Positions 8,760-21,068 are shown, counted from the first letter of the stretch. The stretch is 64,000 nt of DNA from Hysterium pulicare CBS 123377 (GCA_000467715.1 AJFK01000435.1:1-64000); one strand, 5' to 3'. Translations and numbers: made by a program. Notes: a model not told the origin generated them from the sequence alone.

Positions 8760-10605
8760 ATGGAGACACCCATTGTTGAACAGCAAGGGCTGCGCATTGC
8801 TGTCGAAGGCTGTGTAAGTTCTCTGGCAATATATGGAAGCTATAGACTTACGAATCTTTTAGGGCCATGGAACGTTGCATTCTATCTATGCATCTATACA
8901 AAAGACGTGCGAACTGCAAGGTTGGAATGGAGTCGATCTATTGATCATTGGAGGGGACTTCCAAGTACGCATCTCCCAACGCTAATGGCAAGGCCACTGA
9001 CATTTTCAGTCAGTCCGCAATGCACATGACTTGAACGCCATTTCCGTCCCGGCGAAATACCGCGAAATCGGCGACTTCCACGAGTACTATTCTGGAGCCC
9101 GCACCGCACCCTATCTGACTATTTTCGTTGGAGGTAATCATGAGGCTAGCAACTATCTATGGGAGCTATACTACGGAGGTTGGGTGGCACCAAACATCTA
9201 CTATATGGGAGCAGCAAATGTTGTGCGACTTGGTCCGCTTCGAATAGCCGGCTTGTCTGGCATATGGAAGGCGTACAATTTCAAGAAAGCCCATTACGAA
9301 CGTCTACCGTACAACAGAGATGATGTCAAAAGCATATACCATGTCCGAGAATTCGATACTAGAAAACTTCTACAAATACGGACTCAGACCGATATAGGGA
9401 TTAGTCACGACTGGCCACGAGCAATTGAGTGGAACGGTGACTGGGGATATTTGTTCCGAAAGAAGCCTGACTTCGAACAGGAATCCCGGGATGGCACACT
9501 TGGAAGCGTTGCTGCGAAGCTGGTCCTGGATAGATTGCGTCCGGCATACTGGTTCAGTGCGCATATGCACATCAAGTTTTCCGCCGTTTTAAGCCACCAA
9601 GCTAAGCAGCCAAACGGTACCACAACAAACGGAAAGGCAGAAGCGACTACGAGGGAGGATGCGTCGGCGATCATACCCAAAAACGACGAAGAAATAGACC
9701 TGGATATAGATGACGAGACACCTGTCGATTCCAAATCTGTCCCTCCAACACCCCAGAAGAATGACGCTGAGATCGAGCTGGATTTGGACGAGGAGAACGA
9801 GCTACCAACTACCGCATCAGGCTCCAAAACAGAAGCCTCTGAACGAACTGATCAGAACGACTTAGACGAAACGGTTCGTCAAGACCTCAGAGAACTACTA
9901 CCGGAGTCGTTCGCCCGTCCGACCAAGCCACAAATCCTCCCGTTTCCAAATGATATTCAGAACAAGAGCACTCGTTTTCTAGCATTGGACAAATGCTTAC
10001 CAAACAGGAACTTTCTCCAGCTTCTCGAAGTCGAACCACTTACACCGCGCCCCTTTAATAGACCTTTTCAACTAGAGTATGACAAAGAATGGCTTGCTAT
10101 AACCCGCGTCTTCGCATCCGATCTCAAACTTGGTGACCCAGAGGCTCAGGTGCCCTCAGACAAGGGCGATGCTTACTATCATCCATTGATTGAGAAGGAG
10201 GAGGAATGGGTGGAAGATAACATCGTCAAAAAGGGGAAGATGAAGATCGCAGAGGATTTTCAGTTGACAGCTCCGCCATATGACCATGCCATTGGTGCAT
10301 TTGTCGAAGGTCAACCGCATGAATATGACAATCCCCACACAAAGACCTTCTGCGAATTGCTAGAGATTCCAAACCCCTTCCAGGCGTCGGAGGAGGAGAG
10401 GTTACAGCGGATGCAGGCAGGACCAAGGCCTGACAGCGGACGAGGAAGAGGCAACTACGGCTCTCGCTCCGGGAGACATGGAGGTGGGCGCAGTGGCCAC
10501 GGCTCCGGCAGAGGCGGAAATCGAGGACGTGGTCGAGGAGGCAACAATCACAACCCCAATCACACTCCCGTGGGTCGTGGACGTGGGCGCGGATCACGTG
10601 GATGA
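8760..10605 (+). CDS. DBR1: Lariat RNA debranching enzyme
   Basis: Exons 8760-8813, 8863-8964 and 9010-10605 give 583 residues. Joined exons read LRIAVEGC-GHGTLHSIYASI and then DLLIIGGDFQ-SVRNAHDLN, the metallophosphoesterase motifs of Dbr1. Later GGNHEASNYL, GISHDWP and WFSAHMHIKF complete the metal-binding His/Asp/Asn set. The enzyme cleaves the 2'-5' bond of excised intron lariats in the nucleus. Residues about 200-285 form an acidic linker (DLDIDDETP, ELDLDEENE) splitting the catalytic part from the conserved C-terminal domain. The last about 60 residues are an RGG/RG tail (GRGRGNYGSRSGRHGGGRS), likely RNA-binding and methylated. The introns are 49 and 45 nt. Confidence 0.95.
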
Positions 10606-11881
10606 CGACGTTCTGAGCCTCTGAAGTTATTATCTCCGGTCTATCTACTATCAGGCAACGACTCTTCGACGCGCCTCGGAGAATCCTGAATGAGTAAATC
10701 GGACTTTGAAGGCTTGCGCATTGTCCTACGGTATACATGCGATACTGGAGAGACGTGGTTTTGCGGAGAAGATTCGGGCGATCACGGGAATAAGTCACCA
10801 GCTAGCAGGTGACATCAAATATGTGGCGTACAGATGCAGCAAATATTGACGATTTTGCCGGGTCGTTTGGGGCGCTGCAAGTTTTCGATCCTCGGATACA
10901 GAATTATTCGCCCTCATCGCACCAGGTTCTCGGGAAGCGAAATAATTTACACGAGGCACCATGACGGCACCGAGCAGCACGGCAAATGCGCAAAGAAACG
11001 TGAGTTGTCTGCGTAAGAAGTATCGCTCTGGGATTAGTAGAAATATCGATCACGGCGATGCCTGGGTATTTCGGTCGCATGATCGGTTCTAATGGGCATA
11101 CTTTAGCGATACAGTCAACTGATGGTGAATTGAGTTCGACCTTAGAAACGGTGGCTGGCCAATACTCTACAGATGACTGTCCTTTACTAACAAAAGGATT
11201 GACTCGTGTGCAGGCTCAAGGACGCGTAGGATTTAACGTCAGGTTCTCCAGATAGAAAGTTGAACACGTTGTGTGATCCACACGGCTGCATGCGCGGCAC
11301 ACGGTATTGTGGCGAAGACTTAGGATTCGCGAGGAGATGCCTCTATTTCCGCATCCATTATTACCGTGCATGATTCTGAAAAGCAACCTCCAAGACGTCC
11401 AGAAGTAAGTATTTTCTTGGATGAATCTTGGAGGATAATAATAGTTTATGCTGACCCCGACTAGAGTGTAGCAGATGGAACGATAGGTGAGTAGGGAGAT
11501 CCATCGCCGGAGCCTGAAGTTCTAGAGGCGTCGACCGCCAGGACCGCGGCCCACGGCGACACAGCGGCTATTCTAGACCCCACCCCTGACTTGCATCCTT
11601 GTTCGGATCGCCATACGTCAGACCCCGAGCGTCGCTCTGCGCATGGCGCCGACGAGTGAATGGAAGACGTTTAAAGTCTTTGCCTCCGCCGTGTCTTCCT
11701 TCCGCTATCCTGCAAAGCTCAGGCCCCCATCGACTGGAGACATTCGTTCTCACTCCACATATATTCATTCCGCCCCTCCTCCGCGTTGCGAAATACGTCC
11801 ACAGACTTCGCAGCCTTGTCTTCATTCTCATTTCCAACGCTTGACCACACAATCTACCAACTGCCTTGACACTCCGCTACC
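10606..11881. other. Intergenic region between DBR1 and the 74-aa ORF
   Basis: Short overlapping ORFs occur on both strands, but none has a family signature or splice support. The last 250 bp before 11882 are CT-rich, as in fungal promoters and 5' leaders. Confidence 0.45.
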
Positions 11882-12106
11882 ATGACTTCTAAATTCACCG
11901 AAATTCTCGATGCCTCTTCGGCACCAGCCTACCATCATCTCAACGTCAGCCTCGATGACATACTAGCCGAGGAGAGTCGAAGGCGCTCCTCTTCGGATAG
12001 CTCGTACAACAGCAGTGCACGTTCTTCAGAGTCGAGCTCACCGACGGGCGACAACAATAGGAAGAGAAGAAGAGGACTCACCTTTGGCAACAAGCGCCGT
12101 GGGTGA
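11882..12106 (+). CDS. Small serine-rich basic-tailed protein (74 aa)
   Basis: 74 residues in one exon with a strong start context (GCTACCATGACT) after a CT-rich leader. The N-terminus MTSKFTEILDASSAPAY is followed by LDDILAEESRRRSSS, a serine run, and a basic end RKRRRGLTFGNKRRG. The layout (short helix, acidic-basic SLDD-RRR motif, Ser-rich linker, basic C-terminus) looks like a small conserved ascomycete protein rather than a random frame. I cannot name it. No membrane segment or signal peptide. A nuclear or RNA-associated role would be guesswork from its charge. Confidence 0.55.
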   Translation: MTSKFTEILDASSAPAYHHLNVSLDDILAEESRRRSSSDSSYNSSARSSESSSPTGDNNRKRRRGLTFGNKRRG

Positions 12107-13299
12107 TGCGATCGATGGTCAAGGGATGGGATTAAATACACATAAGGGGCTTCACTAGAAGTTAACACACTCTACTATTTCCTCGGAACGGAATCATTCA
12201 TTCGTTCAACACTCACCACACCCGACGAGTAAACAAGACGGAAACGCCAGAAACCGATTCCGAGTTGGGCCATCAGCGAGCCGTTCATACGCCGGCGTAG
12301 ACGATGCTCTAGTCTTTATCAAAGGCGTTACCTAGAAGTGGAATTCGGCAAGCGATTGCCAGATATCCGATGCGGCATGCCGCCTCAAAAAGTTGGGTTG
12401 GGATATATGGTCAGGCAGATCTTGGGCGGGAGTGAGGAGTTGATGATGCATACATAACAGCCATCGTTTGCCCACGTACCGCGACAGCGATATTGCATGG
12501 TATACATACCCTCCATGCGCCTCAAAAGCAGAGTCAATATAGATATTATTTCTTCAAGTCTAAAATTTATTTTACTCCACTTTCTGTTTGCCCAGATATC
12601 AAATATCAGACTTGCAAAGGGGAGAGCACTGGCCTGCGCGTTCTCCACTGTGACCCCATTATGTCTCTTCGCCGAGCTCAAACTTCTTCCGGCCCTCATA
12701 TATTTAGCACTGAAATTCGCTTTGCAGAGAATTTCAAAGTCTCTTACTAACACCACTTCTTATGTCTAATCGCTAATGGTATGCGATTATCGTCACCAAC
12801 TATTATGCTTCCCTATCCTTCTGTTCCTCTTTTCTTACAGGTAAATCACGTTTATGTCATTTCTGTTCACTGCTGCTGCTCATCATCCCTTTGCCGAAAG
12901 ACCATTTCAAAGGGACGAATGCAAAACTCGGCAGGCAGTGTGGATTTCAGGCGCACCGCCATGAATACTATGCTGTGGATCTATAGGCTTGCGGAGCTCT
13001 AGAGACTAGCCTGGTCATCTTATTCCCGTTTGCGGTATGGGGTGCGGCGGAACTATTTCGGCGACTTTTACTATTCCTTCGCAATAGTTTCCAGCGGCAC
13101 AGTAAACAGCACTCTCGTTGTATCCGAAGGATGAGTTTCCTTGATAAAAGATAGGTTAAATGTCTCCATCAAGTACGGTGCTGTGCCCCATCGCACTTTC
13201 GGGTTGTTGGGTGAATAGATGCGCCCTCCATGAGCCTGGTATATCTTGTTACCTTGATACCACTACCGTTGCTTGATGCTATCTAAACAAGTATTGAAA
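12107..13299. other. Intergenic region before the GliT-like gene
   Basis: AT-richer DNA with only short chance ORFs. A 123-codon minus-strand frame (12385-12756) has no recognisable feature. Nothing else is seen. Confidence 0.45.
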
Positions 13300-14422
13300 A
13301 TGCAACCGAAGGTTTTCGACAGTCTCATCGTTGGAGGTGGACCAGTATGACATCCGCTCGTCTATATTATCCAGCAAACTCTCTAACATGCTCCAGGCTG
13401 GTCTCGCAGCCGCGCTCGCATTCGCGCGGTCTCGCCGCACAGCACTCGTGCTCGACTCGGGCGAGTATAGAAATGAAGGGATAACACACATGCATACGGT
13501 TCCCTCGCGAGATCATGTGGATCCTTATGAGTTCCGGAGCATTGCACGGGAGCAAATCACTAGTCGGTACCATACTGTGTTCTTCGAGAAAGCGAAGATC
13601 ACGAGCGCAGTCAAGAAGGACATTGAAGATGGATACGAAGGATTTGAGTTAAAGGACGATGAGGGAAAGTCGTATGTTGGGAAAAGTTTGATTCTAGCGA
13701 CCGGTTCGAAAGATATATTTCCCGATATTGAGGGATATAAAGAGAACTGGCCTTCTCACATGTATGTTCCCTTCCCTTCCTTCCTTCCACCATCGTTATA
13801 TAATCAAGCTTCGCAAATGCTAATCTAAACCAGATACCAATGTCTCGGCTGCGACGGCTACGAGCAAGCAGGCACCCCAATCGGCATTCTAGAGTTCACG
13901 TCCCCATCCTACGCCCACATGGCAAGCATGGCGCTAAGCTTCGACAAGCGCGTCACAATCTTCAGCAACGGCTCCATCTCCAGCTCCGAGCCCATCCAAT
14001 CCGCTCTCAAGACCTCCCTCGCCCTCGGCGTCAAACTCGACGACCGCAAAATCAAACGCCTGATCAACAACGGCCCCACGCACAACGAAGGCGTAACCAT
14101 TGACTTCGAAGAAGGTCCGAGCGTGACGCTGGGGTTTCTGGTGCATAAGCCGCCGACGGTGAATAGAGCTCAGTCGTTGATTGAGCAGTTGGGAATCGAG
14201 ACTGTGGATGCGGCGATGGGTGGGCATGTTAAGACGGTGGATATGTTTGGGCAGACGAGTGTGAAGGGGGTGTTTGCGGCGGGGGATACGATTCAGATGA
14301 TGAAGCAGGTTGTGATTGCTATGGCGGATGGGCTGAAGGCTAGTGCTGGGGCGGGGGTGCAGGTTTTGCAGGAGGAGGCGGAGGGTGCGGTGAGGAAGGC
14401 TGAGATGGAGGGGAAGGTATGA
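13300..14422 (+). CDS. Thioredoxin-reductase-like FAD disulfide oxidoreductase (GliT family)
   Basis: Exons 13300-13344, 13397-13761 and 13834-14422 give 332 residues. Splice 1 restores the FAD-binding motif LIVGGGP-AGLAAALAFARS. Splice 2 restores SHI-YQCLGCDGYEQ, which holds the redox CxxC. A second nucleotide-binding region follows (IGILEFTSPSYAHMASMAL) and the FAD-closing GVFAAGDTIQMMKQVVIAMADG is near the C-terminus. This layout matches fungal thioredoxin-reductase-like proteins such as GliT, which oxidise dithiols with oxygen, and their uncharacterised relatives. No NRPS or other pathway gene lies nearby, so a substrate cannot be inferred. Codon use shifts to G/T-ending codons in the last 300 nt. 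Confidence 0.82.
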
Positions 14423-15301
14423 TGGTGATGGTGTTTGAAGGAGAAGGTCAGTTGAGGAATGAGTGCTTAGGGGTACTGGGAGTTATATCTGCTGGTATCG
14501 GTCTCCTTAACGCAAGTTGGGGTAGTAGCTTTGAACTTGGGGAAAGGTCTATAACTAAGTTTTCTACCTTAACACGTTCCTATTAACTCTCAAAATACAA
14601 TTTCCAGTCTTTTGTATAGTAGAAAAGAGTTAAATAAAAGTTTAAAACTTAAAGTAAAGGCGGTGAACTGGCTTCTTCTCATGGCACCGAGGTCGAATGT
14701 ACTACGTGGACAAGCAAGTATGAAGTAGAATTCAATTGGTGTAGTCATTGAAAACCTATTTGTGAAGGGGAAGTACAAAACTTTTGTGGGGTCCCACGTG
14801 GGGGTGCAGCAGCATTCCCAAACCCCAGGAGACTAGCTCACGGAAACCGGCAATAACTTAAAGCGGGGGTGAAGCTTGAGGTTTGGACTCGCAGTGCTCG
14901 CTATTGTGTCACTGCTGACTCGACCAAATCAACCTCGGAGGTTGGAGCTGATGCCCCTCATGTCACTGCCATTTTTCGGACGTGTTGCAAGACGGGAAGG
15001 ATGGCTACATCGCAGCTTCCTTCCTCCTCTTCTCTTGTGGAACTATGATAGAACGAGTACAGTGATGCGTTGAAAGAATTGAAGTTGAGATAGTGCAATT
15101 GTTGTGGTAAAGCTGTAAACGCGCATAAGAGCAACCTCATGGCTTGTTAGTACATCGTGCCTCCTTCCCTTTTCACTTTCCTTCCAAGATCCGCCTGGGC
15201 ATGTCTCTCCGTACCCAATTGTTCGATCACCCTTTTACCTTTCTCATATCACTATAACCATACACACCTCTGTCTCTCTCTTCTAAACACCTCAACTCAT
15301 C
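14423..15301. other. Intergenic region before the FAT1-like gene
   Basis: An AT-rich patch (about 14560-14660) follows the oxidoreductase stop. A CACGTG core with flanking C/G runs (CCCACGTGGGGG) lies at about 14792-14803, upstream of the FAT1-like gene. The 130 bp before 15302 are pyrimidine-rich, as expected of a fungal leader. Confidence 0.45.
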
Positions 15302-17532
15302 ATGTCTGCAGTACCCATCCTCGCCGGTGCAGCAGGCGCCTCAGCCCTCGCCGCCTACCTGAACGCCAAATACCACATCTACAGCGATCTATCCCAACCC
15401 CGCGGTCTCGGTCCCGCAGACAAAGACCTAGCATGGATGGCATCACGAGTCGAACAGAAAAAGGTCCTCACCTACCACATCTTCGAGGAGCAAGCGAAAC
15501 GGCAACCCAACCACCCGTTCTTAATTTTCGAAGGCCGTGAGTACAGCTATGCCGAGTTTTTCGAACGGATCACGAGGGTCGGGAATTGGTTGTTGGAGTT
15601 GGGGGTGCAGAGGAATGAGGTGGTGGCGATTGATGGGGGCAATACGCCTGAGTATCTTATGCTTTGGTTTGCGCTTGATGCTGTTGGGGCTTGTACGAGC
15701 TTCATCAACTGTCATTTGACGGGGCAGAGTTTGATTCACTGCGTCAAGGTATGCCATTCCCATCTTCGTCCTACACACCTACGCAAAGATCGAAGAAAAC
15801 GGAGAACTGATATTCGATGATAGCTCTGCGATAGCAGATTCCTACTCTGTGATCAGGATATCCAAGAAAATGTCGAATCCTGCAGAGAAGAACTAGAAGG
15901 CTCCGGCGTCAAGATACTCTACTACACACCTTCTTTAATGAATTCTCTAACAAATACGACTCCTCTTCCCGAATCCCTACGCTCATCTGCCAAATTAGAA
16001 GACCTCCGTGGGCTCATCTACACAAGCGGGACAACTGGTCTCCCCAAGGGTGTCTTAATGTCCACAGGCCGCGAACTGCTAGTCGGGCGCTTGACAGCTA
16101 AATATCTGAAACTGAAGCCAAAGGACAGAATGTACACCTGCATGCCTCTATACCACGGCGCCGCGCATGGACTGTGCTTGACGCCAACCATACACGCCGG
16201 GTCAACAGTAGTGCTGGGACGGAAATTCAGCCATAAAACATATTGGCCTGAAGTCGTTGCCAGCAAGGCGAATATTATCCAATACGTGGGTGAGCTATGC
16301 CGATACCTACTCAACGGCCCGCCTTCGAAACTCGACCGCGCGCACAGTGTCCAGATGGCTTGGGGAAACGGCATGAGACCTGATGTATGGGAGCCCTTCC
16401 GAGAGCGGTTCGGTATACCCATCATCAACGAGCTATACGCAGCGACAGATGGCTTGGGGTCCACATTCAACAGGAATAAAGGACCTTTTGGTAAACATGC
16501 CATTGGTGTCAGAGGTGCAATCTGGAACTGGAGATACGGGAATGAGGAAGTGAGAGTGAAGATGGATGTAGACACCGAAGAAATCAAGAGAGATGCCAAC
16601 GGATTCGCCATAAGAGTAGGAACCAATGAACCAGGTCAAGTGCTCCACCGCCTAGATCCAGCTCTGTTAGCAGGTGCACCAGGCTATTACAAGAACGAGG
16701 CTGCAACAGTCGCGAGGAGAATCACGGACGTTTTCCGAAAAGGAGATATGTAAGTTTTCAACCTCGCCCAATCACGCGGGGTGTCATAATTCGTCGTTCT
16801 CGGCGGGTGATTCTGCGTCTACCACCTTCATTACGACCAGTCCACAAAGCCGAATCAAATTCTGAGAAAGGCTTAAAAGCAAGTTACCATCCTTGAGATC
16901 ATTCGGGAGTAGGATATAAAACAGGATCCTTCCAGACTTATACAGCCAAAGGAGTTCACCGTACAACGAAAAATAACACCTGCTGTTGATATCTTACCCA
17001 CTACTAGCTCATGCTGACGATCCCCAGATGGTTCAAATCCGGCGACATGATGCGACAAGACCAGCACGGGCGCCTCTACTTCGTCGACCGCCTCGGCGAC
17101 ACCTTCCGCTGGAAATCCGAAAACGTCTCGACCAACGAAGTCGCCGACGTGCTGGGCCACTTCCCGCAAATCGCAGAAGTAAACGTCTACGGCGTCAGCG
17201 TGCCGCACCACGACGGCCGCGCCGGCGCCGCCTGCTTCGTCCTCGCCGCCGACGTCCCAGAATCGCAGTTCGATGTCAGGGCCCTGGCGACGCATGTCAG
17301 GGAGCGGCTGCCGCGATATGCGCAGCCGGTTTTCTTGAGGCTGAGTCCGGCGTTGGAGTATACGGGGACGCTGAAGATGCAGAAGGGGAGGTTGAAGAGG
17401 GAGGGGATTGATCCCGAGAAGGTTTCGGCTGGGGATAGGCTGTTTTGGTTGCCGAGTGGTGAGGAGGCTTATGTGCCGTTTGAGAGGAGGGATTGGGAGG
17501 CGCTGAGGGAGGGGAAGTTGAGGCTTATGTAG
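15302..17532 (+). CDS. FAT1: Very-long-chain acyl-CoA synthetase / fatty acid transporter (FAT1/FATP family)
   Basis: Exons 15302-15748, 15824-16749 and 17028-17532 give 625 residues. An N-terminal hydrophobic segment (ILAGAAGASALAAYL) is consistent with membrane anchoring. The AMP-binding P-loop YTSGTTGLPKG, the INELYAATDG motif, and the FATP/VLACS motif DTFRWKSENVSTNEV are all present. In the last, the usual Gly of WKGEN is Ser. Splice 1 restores CVK-LCDSRFLLCDQDIQENVE; splice 2 restores KGDI-WFKSGDMM. The enzyme activates very-long-chain fatty acids with ATP and CoA at ER, lipid droplet or peroxisome membranes and can drive fatty acid uptake. The second intron, 278 nt, is long for this window. 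Confidence 0.92.
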
Positions 17533-17961
17533 AGGTGATGCGTGCTTAATGGTAAGGAATCGAATTTGAATAGCATAGGGGTGATCAGAGGGATATGATC
17601 GATTGCATTTTGAGAGATGCGTTCTGAATCTATTTCTCTGCTGGTGCAAACTGGGCTTGCGGAGGATAGCATAGTTAGATATCTTTGTGTGGGATGAAAG
17701 ATAGATGAATCCTTTAACCGAACTCAACCGTACTCCGTGAACCTTAATGACAGTGATAAGATCAGGTGTACATATGTGACGGACGATATAAATTATATAA
17801 CTCATATTCGATGGTCAAGAATTTGGATCATTAGATATATCATATAATCCACTATTGCTACAAACCACAAGGTAAGCCTCGTTCAGACATCATCGCATCT
17901 CTACAGCCCCATCAGCTCACCGTTTCCGCCCATCAAAAATACAAAATGCCAGTCTCCAGAA
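17533..17961. other. Convergent 3' region, FAT1-like / VMA5
   Basis: Only 3' untranslated sequence is expected. AT-rich stretches near 17770-17870 could serve as polyadenylation signals; no single motif stands out. Confidence 0.45.
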
Positions 17962-19426
17962 CTACTGGATCTCGAATTCGTAATAAACATAAGCGGAGTA
18001 CTCTGCACCATCGCCCATACCGTGCCCCGCCGTAGCCATCTCGGTCGACATGGCTTGATCATCTTTTTGAATGCGTCCTTTACTGTCGCGGCCGAAGGCG
18101 TTGCCGCCGAGGTAGGAATACTGGACGTCGAGGTTTGCTTTTGCTTTCTTTGCCGATTTGGAGTTTGTCTGTAGTGTTCATTAGCCGATTCCTCGCCCTT
18201 GCACGTTATACTAGAATTCAGAGTACAGCAGAGCAGAACTTACCTGTACCAACCCACAGACAAAATCCAGCGGCAACCCATACCTCAGAACCGTCTCAAC
18301 AAAAACCCTCAACGCCAACACATGGATCCAAATCATCGCACTCTCACTATACCCCGTCCTGCCCAGCCGCAGCGCCTCGCCCCACAACTTCCGCTCATCC
18401 TGACTCAACTTATCCACCTCCCTAGCCTCCTCTTCTTTGCCCCCTTCCTTGTACTTGTACTCTCGCGGCGTCCACCTCTTCTCCCGACACTTGTGCACAA
18501 AGTCCGCCCCGGTCTTCTTGAACGTCACCACGGCGAAAAGCGCGAATTCGTCGTCGGCTGCCACCTGGGTCGCGGAGCGCGGCACCACCATCTCGGCGAG
18601 GGTTTCGTAGGAGCGGTGGAAGTCTTTTACCATGGGGTTGGGCACGGCGATGAGGTGGGTTTCGAGGAATTCCGAGTCTTGGATTAGGGACGAGGGGTTT
18701 ACTATTGAGGCGAGGGAGCGGGTGGAGAGGTTGCCGCTGTTGGGTTTGGGATCGTGGTTAGTTGTTTCTGGTAGTTCTGACGTCGAGGAAAAAGAAATTA
18801 GGGGAGAGGGTTTCTTACGTTTGGCGCCGTTGCGATGCTGCTAGGTTGGTCTTGACTTGGCTGTATTGGTTGAACTTTGCTTTGACATCGTTGTCGATTC
18901 CGGCGATTTCCTATAGTGGATACGTGAGCTTGAGCTCGTATGAAGGTGGTGGGCAGGAGCTAGAAACCTTTTGTAGAGAGTCTATCAGATCGGCTATGGA
19001 TTTGTCTGCCCTGTACTTTACTTTATTCCACTGGAAAGTCCGTAGATACTGGTCCACAGGCTCTAGAAGCAGCAATTAGCCTTCTAAAACACTCCAATGT
19101 CTAGTCATAGAACTCCAGTACATACTATCATTTATCGTCTTCTGCTGGGCTATCTTCTCCTCGTCGCCTTCAAGAATCCCCCGCAACGAGTCCCCAACCT
19201 TATTCACCACACCTTCACAAGCAGAATCAAGCTTGGACAGATCATCCGCCTGCTGCACCAATGCATCCAGAGTGCCAATCTTGAATGTGGGGATAGCGAA
19301 CGGGTACGTGGTGCCGTGGTCGGTCGTCACGACCGATCTGAGCGCCGTCAGAGCCTCGTCATGGTCGTTGGAGGGCGATATCGAGGTCGGTAAAGATACC
19401 AGGAGGTACTTTGTGCCTTTGGACAT
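17962..19426 (-). CDS. VMA5: V-type proton ATPase subunit C
   Basis: Exons 19126-19426, 18968-19062, 18819-18910, 18244-18736 and 17962-18168 give 395 residues, close to yeast Vma5 (392). I chose the start MSKGTKYLLVSLPTSISPS; upstream in-frame ATGs lie before the family start. Junctions restore ND-KPVDQYLRTFQWNKVKYR, LQK-EIAGIDNDVKAKF, SQRRQ-TGNLSTRSL and GLVQ-TNSKSAKKAKANLD. The C-terminus reads DVQYSYLGGNAFG, typical of the family. Subunit C clamps the peripheral stalks of the vacuolar V1 sector and is released when V1 and Vo separate on glucose loss. One donor (AAG|GTTTCT at 18967) is non-consensus, but the frame needs that splice because the intron carries an in-frame stop. Confidence 0.95.
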
Positions 19427-19623
19427 GTTGAGAGTCAGTGTATATGTTGTCATGTATCTTCGACTGCTAGGATTGATAGGTAAGTAAGGAAGGTATTTCG
19501 TCCAAGCTCCCCCAGCCGAGAGCGCGGGACAAAGTCGGACCCATGCCTCTTTCGTCACTCACTATTTATCAACCTATCGATCCCGATGCTCTCGGACTTA
19601 CACTCACACCGCAACAAACTACA
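19427..19623. promoter_or_regulatory. Shared divergent promoter VMA5 / GCV1
   Basis: Only 197 bp separates two start codons on opposite strands, so the two genes must share regulatory DNA. No specific binding site is identified. Confidence 0.55.
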
Positions 19624-21068
19624 ATGTCGGCCAGGAGGTCTATAACAAAGGTCAATTCGACCCTCAATCGCATCGCGCGAACAAGTCCACACCTCAAATC
19701 CACACAAAATATCCTCCCTTGGTCCCGCCCGCTCAACGTTCCTCTCGTGAGCAAAAGTCCGTCGATATCCGCTCGCAACGCGCTCTCGCGACAGCAATTG
19801 CGGTTTGCCAGTTCAGGAGCACAGTCTATCGAAGAACCAGCAAGGACATCGCTATACGATCTCCATGCGAAACATGGGGCCAAGTTTGTCCCTTTCGGAG
19901 GCTACTCCATGCCCGTGCAATATGGAGATATGGGTGTCGGGGATTCGCACCACTGGACGAGAGAGAGAGCGAGTTTGTTCGACGTGGGACACATGTGCGT
20001 ATTCATTTTCTTCAGTTGAATCTATCTACTCATTGACTTGGATATAGGGTCCAACATCACATCTCAGGCCCAGGCGCAGACGCTTTCCTCTCGCTCATAA
20101 CCCCGTTCTCCCCGTCTGCTCTCAAACCCCACCACTCCACCCTCTCCACCCTCCTCCACAAAGCAAGTGGCGGCATAGTAGACGACACCGTCATCACTCG
20201 CTTAGGTCCGGATTTCTTCTACGTCGTCACGAATGCAGGCTGCCGAGCCAAAGATCTCGACTATCTAGAAACCGAGCTGGCCGCCTGGAAGGGAGCCGGC
20301 AAACCATCCGTAGAATGGAAAGTGCTTAAAGGACAAGGTCTAGTCGCGCTCCAAGGACCCCTCTCCGCCTCAATCCTATCCCACGTCCTCGCCTCCCCCG
20401 GCCCAGAAAGCTTAGACAAGCTCTACTTCGGGCAATCCATGTCCGCGAAGATCCAGCTCCAGGACGGTTCCTCGTCGCCAGACGTCCTCGTATCCCGCGG
20501 TGGCTACACCGGCGAAGACGGCTTCGAAATCTCCATCCCAGAAGCAACCACCACGCCCGTCGTCGAAGCTCTGCTCGCCTCCGCCCCAGACACCCTCCGT
20601 CTAGCAGGCCTCGGCGCGAGAGATAGCCTGCGACTCGAAGCGGGCATGTGTCTCTACGGCCACGACCTCGACGACAGCACCACGCCCGTCGAAGCCGCGC
20701 TCTCGTGGATCATCCCCAAAGAGCGGCGCGCGGAAGGCGGCTTCCACGGCGACTCGGTCATCCTCTCGCAGCTGAAGCCTAAGAAAGAGGGCGGCATAGG
20801 CGTTATGCGGCGGAGAGTGGGGCTTGTAGTCGAGGGGGCACCGGCGCGCGAGGGAGCCGAGATTGTGGATGAGCGTGATGAGGTGGTTGGGAAGGTGACG
20901 AGCGGGTGTCCGTCGCCGAGCTTGAAGAAGAATATTGCCATGGCGTATATCAAGCATGGGATGCATAAGTCGGGCACCGAGGTCAGTGTTAGGGTTAGAG
21001 GGAAGAAGAGGAAAGCTGTTGTTACTAAGATGCCTTTTGTGCCGAGTAAGTATTATCGGGCTGGGTAG
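19624..21068 (+). CDS. GCV1: Aminomethyltransferase, glycine cleavage system T protein (mitochondrial)
   Basis: Exons 19624-19994 and 20048-21068 give 463 residues. The first about 65 residues are rich in Arg, Ser and Thr without acids ([20 protein letters not shown]), a mitochondrial presequence. The T-protein fold follows: [39 protein letters not shown] (splice junction), [23 protein letters not shown] and [19 protein letters not shown], then the C-terminal barrel ending [11 protein letters not shown]. The enzyme transfers the methylene group of the aminomethyl-lipoyl H protein to tetrahydrofolate, releasing ammonia. The start at 19624 is preferred over the ATG 81 nt upstream because it begins the presequence and lies farther from VMA5. 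Confidence 0.95.

Noticed and set aside
10226-10798. 190-codon minus-strand ORF antisense to DBR1
   Set aside because: Mirror of the GC-rich RGG coding region of DBR1; no motif of its own.
12385-12756. 123-codon minus-strand ORF
   Set aside because: No family signature, poor codon pattern, and competing ORFs on the opposite strand.
16018-16626. 202-codon minus-strand ORF inside the FAT1-like gene
   Set aside because: Antisense shadow of a well-supported exon.
13300-17532. Possible secondary-metabolite cluster (GliT-like gene next to an acyl-CoA synthetase)
   Set aside because: The synthetase is a FAT1-type housekeeping enzyme and no NRPS, PKS, terpene synthase or cluster regulator is near.
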